Positions 1 to 6,488 of a stretch of DNA of 7,314 nucleotides are shown in pieces. Position 1 is the stretch's first letter, and each line of letters starts with the position of its first letter. The notes under the pieces are model-generated. The model was not told where the DNA came from and made no database searches. It worked only from the letters and a program-made list of their open reading frames with translations. Origin of the DNA: Bacillota bacterium (GTDB taxonomy: Bacteria; Bacillota; Clostridia; Oscillospirales; JAKOTC01); assembly GCA_029776465.1 (NCBI GenBank), contig JAKOTC010000020.1, positions 1-7,314 on the forward strand. Direction: 5' to 3'. A program made the translations under genes and the position numbers.

Positions 1-545
1 CCATCGGCTTTGAGAAGGGCATTCCGGTCTCCCTCAACGGCGAAAAAATGGATGGTGTCACCCTGATTCAAACCCTGAACAAGCTGGGTGGCGAAAACGG
101 CATCGGGCTGGTGGACCTGGTGGAAAACCGCCTGGTAGGCATGAAGTCCAGAGGGGTATACGAAACGCCCGGCGGAGCTATTCTTTACGCCGCTCATGAG
201 GCCCTGGAAACCCTCTGTCTTGACCGGGATACCCAGCATTATAAACAGCAGGTAGCCATCAAGTTTGCCGACCTGGTTTATTTCGGTCAGTGGTACACCC
301 CCCTGCGGGAAGCCCTTTCCGCTTTTGTGGACAGCACCCAGCAAACGGTGACCGGCGAGGTCAAGCTGAAACTGTATAAAGGCAACATCATCAAGGCTTC
401 CATCACCTCTCCCTATTCTCTCTACAACGAGGAGATTGCCACCTTCGGTGCGGATGAGGTCTATAACCAGAAAGATTCCGAAGGATTTATCAACCTCTTT
501 GGTCTGCCGATCACGGTTAAAGCTCTGTCGGAAGGCAAAAAGTAG
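1..545 (+). CDS. argG: Argininosuccinate synthase, C-terminal part (5' end outside the window)
   Basis: ArgG joins citrulline and aspartate using ATP to give argininosuccinate, the penultimate step of arginine synthesis, in the cytoplasm. The reading frame is open from base 3 to a TAG at 543-545 and gives 180 residues, a little under half of the roughly 400-residue family length. The visible part is the C-terminal synthetase and multimerisation region. It holds the hallmark stretch [16 protein letters not shown] followed by VYETPGG (bases about 105-176), and the near-terminal block [16 protein letters not shown], both strongly conserved in ArgG. The ATG at 48 is an internal methionine, because the preceding in-frame residues ([15 protein letters not shown]) are already family sequence. 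The N-terminal ATP-binding P-loop lies outside the window. ArgH, which uses its product, follows after 140 bases. Identification is very secure; only the start is unknown. Confidence 0.97.
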   Translation, partial: IGFEKGIPVSLNGEKMDGVTLIQTLNKLGGENGIGLVDLVENRLVGMKSRGVYETPGGAILYAAHEALETLCLDRDTQHYKQQVAIKFADLVYFGQWYTPLREALSAFVDSTQQTVTGEVKLKLYKGNIIKASITSPYSLYNEEIATFGADEVYNQKDSEGFINLFGLPITVKALSEGKK

Positions 546-580
546 GCAGAGCCTGTGCCCACTTTAGGTTATCCTGTAAA

Positions 581-612
581 CCGGCCAACTGCCCCGCGGG
601 GTAGTTGGTTGG
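581..612 (+). other. GC-rich stem-loop in the argG-argH gap
   Basis: Bases 581-595 pair with 598-612. The core is CCAACT (585-590) with AGTTGG (603-608), a G-U pair at 591/602, and CCCC (592-595) with GGGG (598-601). G-U wobbles extend the base (583-584 with 609-610), and C-G pairs close it (581-582 with 611-612). With a realistic CGCG loop the stem has 14 pairs. No T-run follows (next bases CGTATATGAAG), so it does not look like a standard intrinsic terminator. It could be an RNA processing or stability element, or a weak attenuator between argG and argH. A second, weaker pairing of 576-582 (GTAAACC) with 632-639 (GGTTTTAC, one bulge) could enclose it. The pairing is seen directly; the role is inference. 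Confidence 0.6.
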
Positions 613-671
613 CGTATATGAAGCTGAAACAGGTTTTACCGCTGATTTGAACATTACTTTACGATTGGAAT

Positions 672-678
672 AAAGGAG
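672..678 (+). promoter_or_regulatory. Ribosome binding site of argH
   Basis: AAAGGAG lies 7 bases before the ATG at 686. It fixes the argH start, and it shows that argH is translated independently of argG rather than by coupling across the 140-base gap. Confidence 0.85.
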
Positions 679-685
679 CAACATC

Positions 686-2077
686 ATGAATCTCTGGGAC
701 GGTCGGTTTTCAAAAGGACAGGACGAAGCGCTGAAGGATTTCAATAGCTCGATTCGCTTTGATTCCCGAATGGCGGCGGAGGACATTCAAGGCAGCATTG
801 CCCATGCCGCCATGCTGGGCCGATGCGGAATTATCGCCATCTCCGAGTCTGAAACCATCATTAACGGTCTGAAGGACATCGCCACCGACCTGGAAAGCGG
901 AGCCCTGGTCATCGACCCGGAAGCAGAGGATATCCACACCTTTATCGAAGGCGAACTGACCAAAAGGGTCGGCGACGCGGGCAAACGGCTTCACACCGCC
1001 CGCAGCCGAAATGACCAGGTGGCTTTAGACATCCGGCTTTATCTGCGAAAGCTGAGCGCCAATCTGCGAAGCCAGTTGGTGACAATGGCCGAAACTCTGT
1101 TGAAACTGGCGGATGAAAATGCCGGTGTGGTCATGCCGGGTTACACCCACCTCCAACGGGCCCAGCCCATAACCTTCGGGCACCATCTGGCGGCTTATGC
1201 CCAGATGATAATGCGGGACATCGGCCGAGTGGATGATGCGGTTCACAGGATGAACGAGTGCCCTCTGGGGAGCGGTGCACTGGCGGCTACCACCTATCCC
1301 CTCGACCGGGAGATGACGGCCTCGGCGCTGGGGTTCTCCGCCCCCACCGTCAACAGTCTGGACGGGGTATCCGACCGGGATTTCTGTGTAGAACTGGCGG
1401 CGGCCCTCTCTTTGATTATGGTGCATCTTTCCCGGCTGAGTGAAGAGATCATTCTCTGGTGCTCTTGGGAATTTAAATTTATCGAACTGGATGACGCCTT
1501 TTCCACCGGCTCCTCCATTATGCCTCAGAAGAAAAATCCGGACATTGCCGAACTGGTAAGGGGCAAAAGCGGCCGGGTATTCGGCGATCTTATGTCATTG
1601 CTGACCATGCTGAAAGGACTTCCGCTGGCCTATAACAAGGATATGCAGGAGGATAAGGAGGCCATTTTCGACGCCTTTGACACCGTTTCGGCCTGTCTGT
1701 CCATTCTGCCTCCCATGCTGAACACCATGAAGGTACTGCCGGGCAATATGCGGAAGGCGGCGGCAGGCGGCTTTATCAACGCCACCGACTGTGCGGATTT
1801 TCTGGTGAGCAAGGGGATGCCTTTCCGTCAGGCCTATAAAATCACCGGTCAGATTGTGGCTTTCTGCATTGAAAAGGGCAAGTCCCTGGAGGAAGTCACC
1901 CTTGAGGAATTCCGCAGCTTTACACCCGAGTTTGATGAGGGAATTTATTCGGCCATCAATCTGGAAAACTGCGTCAACGGCCGGACGGTTTTAGGCGGCC
2001 CGGCCGAGTCGGCGGTTAAAGCCCAGGTGGCAGCGGCCTTGAAAAAACTACATCAATTAAAGGAAGCCGGACTATGA
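686..2077 (+). CDS. argH: Argininosuccinate lyase
   Basis: ArgH splits argininosuccinate into arginine and fumarate, the last step of the pathway, as a cytoplasmic homotetramer of the fumarase/aspartase superfamily. The 463-residue length is typical. Landmarks in order are the N-terminal LWDGRF (3-8), SRMAAEDIQGSIAHAAML (27-44), HTARSRNDQV (103-112), PGYTHLQRAQPI (151-162) with the conserved His155, and the superfamily signature GSSIMPQKKNP (275-285) on the mobile loop that carries the catalytic serine. Later, NATDCADFLV and the C-terminal NCVNGRTVLGG match ArgH rather than fumarase or adenylosuccinate lyase. LWDGRF differs from the commoner LWGGRF at residue 5. The start is set by the well-spaced AAAGGAG, and the N-terminus aligns with the family. 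The TGA overlaps the ATG of argC (ATGA), implying translational coupling. Confidence 0.98.
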   Translation: MNLWDGRFSKGQDEALKDFNSSIRFDSRMAAEDIQGSIAHAAMLGRCGIIAISESETIINGLKDIATDLESGALVIDPEAEDIHTFIEGELTKRVGDAGKRLHTARSRNDQVALDIRLYLRKLSANLRSQLVTMAETLLKLADENAGVVMPGYTHLQRAQPITFGHHLAAYAQMIMRDIGRVDDAVHRMNECPLGSGALAATTYPLDREMTASALGFSAPTVNSLDGVSDRDFCVELAAALSLIMVHLSRLSEEIILWCSWEFKFIELDDAFSTGSSIMPQKKNPDIAELVRGKSGRVFGDLMSLLTMLKGLPLAYNKDMQEDKEAIFDAFDTVSACLSILPPMLNTMKVLPGNMRKAAAGGFINATDCADFLVSKGMPFRQAYKITGQIVAFCIEKGKSLEEVTLEEFRSFTPEFDEGIYSAINLENCVNGRTVLGGPAESAVKAQVAAALKKLHQLKEAGL

Positions 2078-3039
2078 GTAAAACAAAGGTCTTTATCGAC
2101 GGGCGGGAGGGCACCACAGGTCTGCGGATTGTGGAACGGCTCTCCGGCCGAGAGGATATAGAGTGTATTGAAATCGACGAAACCCTTCGAAAAGACCCGG
2201 CCGAGCGGGCAAGGCTGGCCAATCAGGCCGATATTGTCTTTCTCTGCCTGCCCGATGACGCGGCAAGGGAAACGGTAAGCCGGATCACCAACCCCAACAC
2301 CAAGGTGATCGACGCCTCTACCGCTCACCGGACAGATCCCGACTGGGCATACGGCTTTCCCGAGTTATCCGCCGAACTTCGAAACAAGATTATCAACTCT
2401 AAGCGGACGGCAGTTCCCGGCTGCTACGCCAGCGGATTTAACGCGCTGGTTTATCCCCTGATCGCCGTCGGGCTGGTCTCTCCCGATTATCCCTTTGTCT
2501 GCCATGCGGTTTCCGGCTATTCGGGGGCGGGCAAAAAAGGCATCGCCCAGTACGAGGAAAAGCAGGGGCGGGACGGGTTTGACAGTCCCCGTCAATACGC
2601 GCTGGGCCAAAAGCACAAACACCTGCCGGAAATGCAGGCGATCAGCAGGCTGACTTACCCGCCGATTTTTAATCCCATGGTCTGCAATTATTACGCCGGA
2701 ATGGTGGTCTCCGTCCCCTTGCATACCCGCCTGATGGCAAAACCCATGACAGCGGCTCAGCTCCACACCTTTTTCACAGCTTATTACGCAGGGCAGGAGT
2801 TGATTCATGTTCGGCCCTTTATGGGAGAAGGGGTTTTGGACAACGGTTTTCTGGATGCTTCCACCGCAGCCGGATATGATGATATGGAGATCTTTATCGC
2901 CGGGCATGAAGATCAGATTCTTCTGGCAGCCCGTCTGGATAACCTGGGCAAGGGCGCTTCGGGCGCCGCGGTCCAGTGCATGAACCTGATGCTTGGAATG
3001 GACCAGACTACCGGTCTTTCCCTGCGCAATCCGAACTAA
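2074..3039 (+). CDS. argC: N-acetyl-gamma-glutamyl-phosphate reductase, short 'type 2' form
   Basis: ArgC reduces N-acetylglutamyl phosphate to N-acetylglutamate semialdehyde with NADPH, the third step of ornithine synthesis. The 321-residue protein begins with a nucleotide-binding loop DGREGTTGLRI (9-19), then FLCLPDDAARE (56-66) and DASTAHR (80-86). The catalytic cysteine is Cys117 in VPGCYASGF. VSGYSGAGKK (146-155) and the active-site histidine region KHKHLPEM (180-187) follow. The motifs DGxxGTTGL, LCLPDDAA and DASTAHR, and the NYYAGMVVSVPLH block (205-217), resemble the uncommon 'type 2' ArgC known mainly from proteobacteria, not the longer Bacillus-type ArgC (about 345 residues). The start is the ATG in the ATGA overlap with argH. 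No separate strong ribosome binding site is obvious, so coupling is likely. The function is near certain; the subtype is assigned from remembered family patterns. Confidence 0.95.
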   Translation: MSKTKVFIDGREGTTGLRIVERLSGREDIECIEIDETLRKDPAERARLANQADIVFLCLPDDAARETVSRITNPNTKVIDASTAHRTDPDWAYGFPELSAELRNKIINSKRTAVPGCYASGFNALVYPLIAVGLVSPDYPFVCHAVSGYSGAGKKGIAQYEEKQGRDGFDSPRQYALGQKHKHLPEMQAISRLTYPPIFNPMVCNYYAGMVVSVPLHTRLMAKPMTAAQLHTFFTAYYAGQELIHVRPFMGEGVLDNGFLDASTAAGYDDMEIFIAGHEDQILLAARLDNLGKGASGAAVQCMNLMLGMDQTTGLSLRNPN

Positions 3040-3052
3040 AATTTTCAAATGT

Positions 3053-3059
3053 AAAGGTG
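3053..3059 (+). promoter_or_regulatory. Ribosome binding site that fixes the argJ start
   Basis: AAAGGTG ends 6 bases before the ATG at 3066. It supports this start over an in-frame ATG 90 bases upstream at 2976, which lies inside argC. Confidence 0.75.
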
Positions 3060-3065
3060 CAGTTT

Positions 3066-4286
3066 ATGACATATAAGGTAATTGAGGGCGGTGTCTGCGC
3101 CGCGCAAGGATTTTTGGCAGGAGGTATTCACTGCGGCATCCGAAAAAACCGCTCCAAACGGGATCTTGCATTTATTTTGGCTGAGAAGAGCTGTGCGGCG
3201 GCGGGGGTTTTTACCACCAACAAGGTCAAGGGGGCCCCGGTTTGGGTGACCATGAAGCATCTGGCCAACCACACCGCCCGTGCGGTTATTGTCAACAGCG
3301 GCAACGCAAACACCTGCACGGCCGACGGAATCGAAAAGGCAGAACAGATGTGTGCGCTGATGGCCGAAACCTTTTCCATCCCCGCCGATGAAGTGATTGT
3401 GGCATCCACCGGGGTAATCGGGCAGACTCTTCCCATTGAACCGATCATAAAGGGAGTTGTGGCGGCCCCCTCCATCCTCAGCAAAGAGGGAAGCGATCTG
3501 GCCGCCGAGGCCATTATGACCACCGATTTAACGAAAAAAACATTAGCCATCGAATTTACATTGGGCGGCGAAACCGTCCGGATGGGGGGGATCGCCAAGG
3601 GCAGCGGGATGATTCATCCCAACATGGCCACCATGCTCTGCTTTGTCACCACCGACGCGGCGATCGCCCCGTCAATGCTGCAAAAGGCCGTTTCCACCGT
3701 GGCTGCCGATACTTTTAATATGGTCAGCGTGGACGGCGACACCTCCACCAGCGATATGTTCACCATTATGGCCTCCGGGCTGGCCGGCAACAAAGAGATC
3801 ACCGAAGAGGGTGAGGATTATCAGACCTTCTGCCAGGCTCTGACGGTAATCGCCCGGTATCTGGCCCGGGAAATCGCCCGGGACGGGGAGGGCGCCACCA
3901 AATTGATCACCTGCAAAGTGGTGGGAGCCGTTGATACCCCAACCGCCAAAATTTGCGCCAAAAGCGTCATCTGTTCCAGCCTGGTCAAAGCGGCCATGTT
4001 CGGCTCGGACGCGAACTGGGGGCGGGTGCTCTGCGCCATCGGTTATGCCCAATGCAATGTAGATATTCAAAAGGTCGACGTCTTCTTCAAGTCCGCCAAA
4101 GGGGAGATCCAGGTCTGCAAAATGGGCACCGGGCTGGATTTCTCCGAGGAAAAGGCCAAAGAAATTCTGCTGGAAAAGGAAGTGGAGATTTTCTGCGACC
4201 TCCATTCCGGCAGTGGAGAAGCCGAGGCCTGGGGCTGCGATCTTACTTACGATTATGTAAAAATCAACGGAGATTACAGAACCTGA
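3066..4286 (+). CDS. argJ: Glutamate N-acetyltransferase / ornithine acetyltransferase
   Basis: ArgJ transfers the acetyl group of N-acetylornithine to glutamate, giving ornithine and N-acetylglutamate, and so closes the cyclic acetyl pathway. Some members also use acetyl-CoA; the sequence alone does not settle that here. At 406 residues the length is normal. The precursor cleaves itself at the Ala188-Thr189 bond in KGSGMIHPNMATML (178-191), and Thr189 becomes the N-terminal nucleophile of the beta chain. Other blocks are GVFTTNKVKGAPV (47-59), VNSGNANTCTADG (76-88), ASTGVIGQ (113-120), DGDTSTSD (223-230), GEGATKL, KAAMFGSDANWGR (308-320) and the C-terminal YDYVKINGDYRT. The start at 3066 gives MTYKVIEGGVCAAQGF, a normal family N-terminus. 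An upstream ATG at 2976 would add 30 residues unlike the family. argJ follows argC by 26 bases. No argE or argA is seen, as expected with argJ. Confidence 0.97.
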   Translation: MTYKVIEGGVCAAQGFLAGGIHCGIRKNRSKRDLAFILAEKSCAAAGVFTTNKVKGAPVWVTMKHLANHTARAVIVNSGNANTCTADGIEKAEQMCALMAETFSIPADEVIVASTGVIGQTLPIEPIIKGVVAAPSILSKEGSDLAAEAIMTTDLTKKTLAIEFTLGGETVRMGGIAKGSGMIHPNMATMLCFVTTDAAIAPSMLQKAVSTVAADTFNMVSVDGDTSTSDMFTIMASGLAGNKEITEEGEDYQTFCQALTVIARYLAREIARDGEGATKLITCKVVGAVDTPTAKICAKSVICSSLVKAAMFGSDANWGRVLCAIGYAQCNVDIQKVDVFFKSAKGEIQVCKMGTGLDFSEEKAKEILLEKEVEIFCDLHSGSGEAEAWGCDLTYDYVKINGDYRT

Positions 4287-4313
4287 TTGGCCGGGCCCGC
4301 TGATGGGCTAGAC

Positions 4314-4319
4314 TATAAT
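4314..4319 (+). promoter_or_regulatory. Possible -10 box of an internal promoter before argB
   Basis: A perfect TATAAT sits in the 72-base argJ-argB gap, 40 bases before the argB start. No convincing -35 lies at 16-18 bases: the bases at 4291-4296 are CCGGGC, and TTGGCC at 4287-4292 gives a 21-base spacer. There is no TGn extension. It may be a weak internal promoter or chance. Confidence 0.3.
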
Positions 4320-4347
4320 CTCTATTCTCAGTATAAATCTGTTGTTT

Positions 4348-4352
4348 GGAGG
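4348..4352 (+). promoter_or_regulatory. Ribosome binding site that fixes the argB start
   Basis: GGAGG ends 6 bases before the ATG at 4359. This strong site decides against the in-frame TTG at 4287, right after the argJ stop, which would add 24 residues unlike the family. Confidence 0.88.
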
Positions 4353-4358
4353 TCGTTC

Positions 4359-5210
4359 ATGGTCACCAATCATGAAATGGGCAATATTCTGGTTCAGGCG
4401 CTGCCCTACATTCAAAAATATTATAAGAAAACGGTTGTCATCAAATACGGCGGCAATGCGATGACCTCTCCCGATTTGAAACAGGCGGTCATGCGGGATC
4501 TGGTGTTGCTCTCCCTCATCGGGATCAATGTAGTGCTTGTGCACGGGGGCGGCCCGGAAATTTCCGAGATGCTGAAAAGGCTGGGCAAGGAAAGCCGTTT
4601 CGTAAATGGACTGCGCTATACCGACGAGGAAACCGCCGAAGTGGTGCAGATGGTGCTGGCAGGCAAAACCAATAAAGATCTGGTCAGCCTGATCGCTCAG
4701 AACGGGGGCAAAGCCATCGGACTCTGCGGTCTGGACGGCGGGATGCTGAAGGCCGAAAAGCTGAAAGGCGAGGACCTGGGATTTGTGGGTGAGATCACCT
4801 CCGTCAACACCGATCCCATCCGCCACGCCATCGAGGGCGGCTATCTGCCGGTGATCGCCACCGTGGCCGCCGGCGCGCAGGGGGAAGTCTACAACATCAA
4901 CGCCGATACCGCCGCCGCTCGGATTGCCGCCGAGATGGGCGCCATCAAGCTGATTCTGATGACGGATATCAAGGGCCTGATGCGGGATGTAAAGGATGAA
5001 AACAGCTTAATCCCGGTGGTTCAGGTCAGCGAGGTTCCCTCACTCATCCGGCAGGGTATTATCTCCGGCGGCATGATTCCGAAAATCGAGTGCTGTGTGG
5101 AAGCCGTGCGGCGGGGTGTGGATTGCGCGCACATTATCGACGGTCGGATTCCCCATGCCATTCTGTTGGAGATGCTCTCCGACCAAGGCGTTGGAACCAT
5201 GTTTATTTAG
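4359..5210 (+). CDS. argB: Acetylglutamate kinase
   Basis: ArgB phosphorylates N-acetylglutamate with ATP, the second step of ornithine synthesis and the usual feedback point in cyclic pathways. The protein has 283 residues of the amino acid kinase fold. Visible motifs are VVIKYGGNAM (26-35, with the phosphate-contacting Lys29), VHGGGPEI (61-68, glycine-rich loop), RFVNGLRYTD (80-89, acetylglutamate binding), YNINADTAA (178-186), MTDIKGLMRD (201-210, nucleotide region) and GGMIPKIE (237-244, with Lys242). About 20 residues precede the IKYGG strand, including LPYIQKYYKK. This matches the N-terminal helix of hexameric, arginine-inhibited kinases; the arginine-insensitive E. coli enzyme is shorter and lacks it. 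I therefore infer inhibition by arginine. The start rests on the GGAGG at 4348-4352. Gaps of 72 bases (to argJ) and 90 bases (to argD) flank it. Confidence 0.97.
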   Translation: MVTNHEMGNILVQALPYIQKYYKKTVVIKYGGNAMTSPDLKQAVMRDLVLLSLIGINVVLVHGGGPEISEMLKRLGKESRFVNGLRYTDEETAEVVQMVLAGKTNKDLVSLIAQNGGKAIGLCGLDGGMLKAEKLKGEDLGFVGEITSVNTDPIRHAIEGGYLPVIATVAAGAQGEVYNINADTAAARIAAEMGAIKLILMTDIKGLMRDVKDENSLIPVVQVSEVPSLIRQGIISGGMIPKIECCVEAVRRGVDCAHIIDGRIPHAILLEMLSDQGVGTMFI

Positions 5211-5300
5211 TCCGATAATGGTCGATCGAAACATATTTGCATATCCTCCAGCTCTTTCCGGCTCATCCCAATCCATTTGATATATCGGGAGTGGTTATTC
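5211..5300 (+). other. argB-argD gap with the argD ribosome binding site
   Basis: This 90-base gap contains GGGAG (5287-5291), 9 bases before the argD ATG at 5301. That site supports 5301 over an in-frame TTG at 5277. The middle is pyrimidine-rich (about 5245-5275). I see no stem-loop with a T-run, no good promoter and no plausible small gene in it. Confidence 0.6.
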
Positions 5301-6488
5301 ATGACCTTTGAAGAGATCAAAAACGCAGAACATGAAAATATAATGGACACCTATGCCCGATTTTCGCTGGCCATTGTCCGGGGCGAGGGCGTTTACGCCT
5401 TCGATGAAGAGGGCAGACGGTATCTGGACATGGGTAGCGGTATCGGGGTCAACTGCCTGGGCTATTGCGACCCGGACTGGGCAGCCGCGGTGTCAAAGCA
5501 GGCCGCCACGCTGAACCATTGCTCCAACCTCTATTACAACCCTATCCAAATTGAGCTGGCCGAAAAGATATGCAAGCTGACCGGATACGCCCGGGTTTTC
5601 TTCGGAAACTCGGGAGCCGAGGCCAATGAGGGAGCCATCAAGCTGGCCCGAAAGTATTCCAATGACAAATACGGCGCACAAAAGGGCCGAAATAAAATCT
5701 TAACCCTGCAGAACAGTTTTCACGGCCGAACGGTAACCACCTTGTCGGCAACAGGGCAGAATAGTTTTCATCAGCATTTTGATCCCTTCACCCCCGGTTT
5801 TGAAGCCATTCCCGCTAACGACTTCGATGCTCTGAAAGTGGCCTGTGGCGATTCCGTCTGTGCCGTCATCATGGAGGCCATTCAAGGGGAGGGCGGCGTG
5901 CTTCCGCTGGACCCGGAGTATGTAAAAAAATCCGCCGCCTTTTTAAAGGAAAAGGATATTTTGCTGATTTTTGATGAGGTTCAAACCGGCGCAGGGCGCA
6001 CCGGAGCCTTCTTCGGATTTGAGCATTTCGGCATCCGCCCCGACATTGTGTCCATGGCAAAGGGCATTGCCGGCGGGCTTCCCATGGGAGCCTTTCTCTG
6101 CACAGATCGGCTGGCCGATGTGATGGGAAAGGGGAGCCACGGCTCTACTTTCGGCGGCAACCCCATCGCCTCTGCGGGGGCGCTGGTGGTTCTGGATAAA
6201 ATTCCGAAGCTCTACCGGCAGATCACCGAAAACGGCGAGTATCTCAGAAACGAACTCGCCAAGCTGCCCGGCATCACCCAGGTGAGAGGCATGGGGTTGA
6301 TGGTGGGTGCTTCCTTAAAGGATGGGCTGGAGGCCAAAGACGTCGCGTCGGCCTGTATTCAAAAAGGCCTGCTTGTCCTGACAGCCAAAACCGCTCTTCG
6401 CTTTCTTCCCCCTTTGATTATAACCCGCGCTGAGATTGACGAAGCGCTGGCAATTCTGAAAACCGTACTGGAGGAGCAATGCGCATGA
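5301..6488 (+). CDS. argD: Acetylornithine aminotransferase (PLP-dependent)
   Basis: ArgD converts N-acetylglutamate semialdehyde to N-acetylornithine with glutamate as amino donor; it is a class III aminotransferase. From the ATG at 5301 it has 395 residues, the usual length. Motifs in order are MDTYARF (15-21), NCSN-type NHCSNLYYNP (72-81), FGNSGAEANE (101-110, cofactor phosphate binding), SFHGRT (139-144), EAIQGEGG (192-199), LIFDEVQTGAGRTG (222-235, with Asp225 facing the PLP ring), SMAKGIAGGLPMGA (251-264, with the Schiff-base Lys254), GSTFGGNP (281-288) and LRFLPPL (366-372). The early NIMDTYARF and the gene context favour ArgD over ornithine or GABA aminotransferases, though ArgD enzymes often also act on succinyl-diaminopimelate semialdehyde for lysine. 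A TTG at 5277 would add 8 residues and lacks a good ribosome site. The stop overlaps argF by ATGA. Confidence 0.96.
   Translation: MTFEEIKNAEHENIMDTYARFSLAIVRGEGVYAFDEEGRRYLDMGSGIGVNCLGYCDPDWAAAVSKQAATLNHCSNLYYNPIQIELAEKICKLTGYARVFFGNSGAEANEGAIKLARKYSNDKYGAQKGRNKILTLQNSFHGRTVTTLSATGQNSFHQHFDPFTPGFEAIPANDFDALKVACGDSVCAVIMEAIQGEGGVLPLDPEYVKKSAAFLKEKDILLIFDEVQTGAGRTGAFFGFEHFGIRPDIVSMAKGIAGGLPMGAFLCTDRLADVMGKGSHGSTFGGNPIASAGALVVLDKIPKLYRQITENGEYLRNELAKLPGITQVRGMGLMVGASLKDGLEAKDVASACIQKGLLVLTAKTALRFLPPLIITRAEIDEALAILKTVLEEQCA
6470..6476 (+). promoter_or_regulatory. Ribosome binding site of argF inside the end of argD
   Basis: GGAGGAG lies within the last argD codons. It is 8 bases from the ATG at 6485 but only 2 from the in-frame ATG at 6479, so 6485 is the likely start. 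Confidence 0.82.

Noticed and set aside
581..620. Intrinsic terminator after argG
   Set aside because: The hairpin is strong, but no T-run follows, so I list it only as a stem-loop of unknown role.
546..685. T-box leader or ArgR operator in the argG-argH gap
   Set aside because: I find no T-box sequence (GGGTGGNACCGCG type) and no convincing pair of arginine boxes. The main control region is probably upstream of argG, outside the window.
517..786. A - strand frame crossing the argG-argH gap
   Set aside because: It overlaps both flanking genes and gives a low-complexity product with no recognisable motif.
2365..3048. A 227-codon open frame on the - strand opposite argC
   Set aside because: It lies wholly opposite a well-identified gene, its translation resembles no family I know, and it has no context. 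Long antisense frames are common in GC-rich coding DNA.
2976..3065. Upstream ATG extension of argJ by 30 residues
   Set aside because: The added residues overlap argC in another frame and do not resemble ArgJ. The ATG at 3066 has AAAGGTG at good spacing.
4287..4358. TTG-started extension of argB by 24 residues
   Set aside because: The strong GGAGG site lies inside the extension and points to the ATG at 4359, where the family N-terminus begins.
4308..4826. A 172-codon - strand frame opposite argB, and a 177-codon - strand frame opposite argJ (3672-4205)
   Set aside because: Both are rich in His, Gly and Gln in the manner of shadow frames, and they mirror strongly conserved genes.
5238..5251. 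AT-rich CATATTTGCATAT as an ArgR box
   Set aside because: It fits the arginine-box consensus poorly and occurs once; chance is a sufficient explanation.
5277..5300. TTG-started extension of argD by 8 residues
   Set aside because: GGGAG at 5287-5291 serves the ATG at 5301, and the extra residues are not family sequence.
6479..6484. ATG at 6479 as the argF start
   Set aside because: It lies only 2 bases from the GGAGGAG site. The next in-frame ATG at 6485 has 8-base spacing and forms the ATGA junction.
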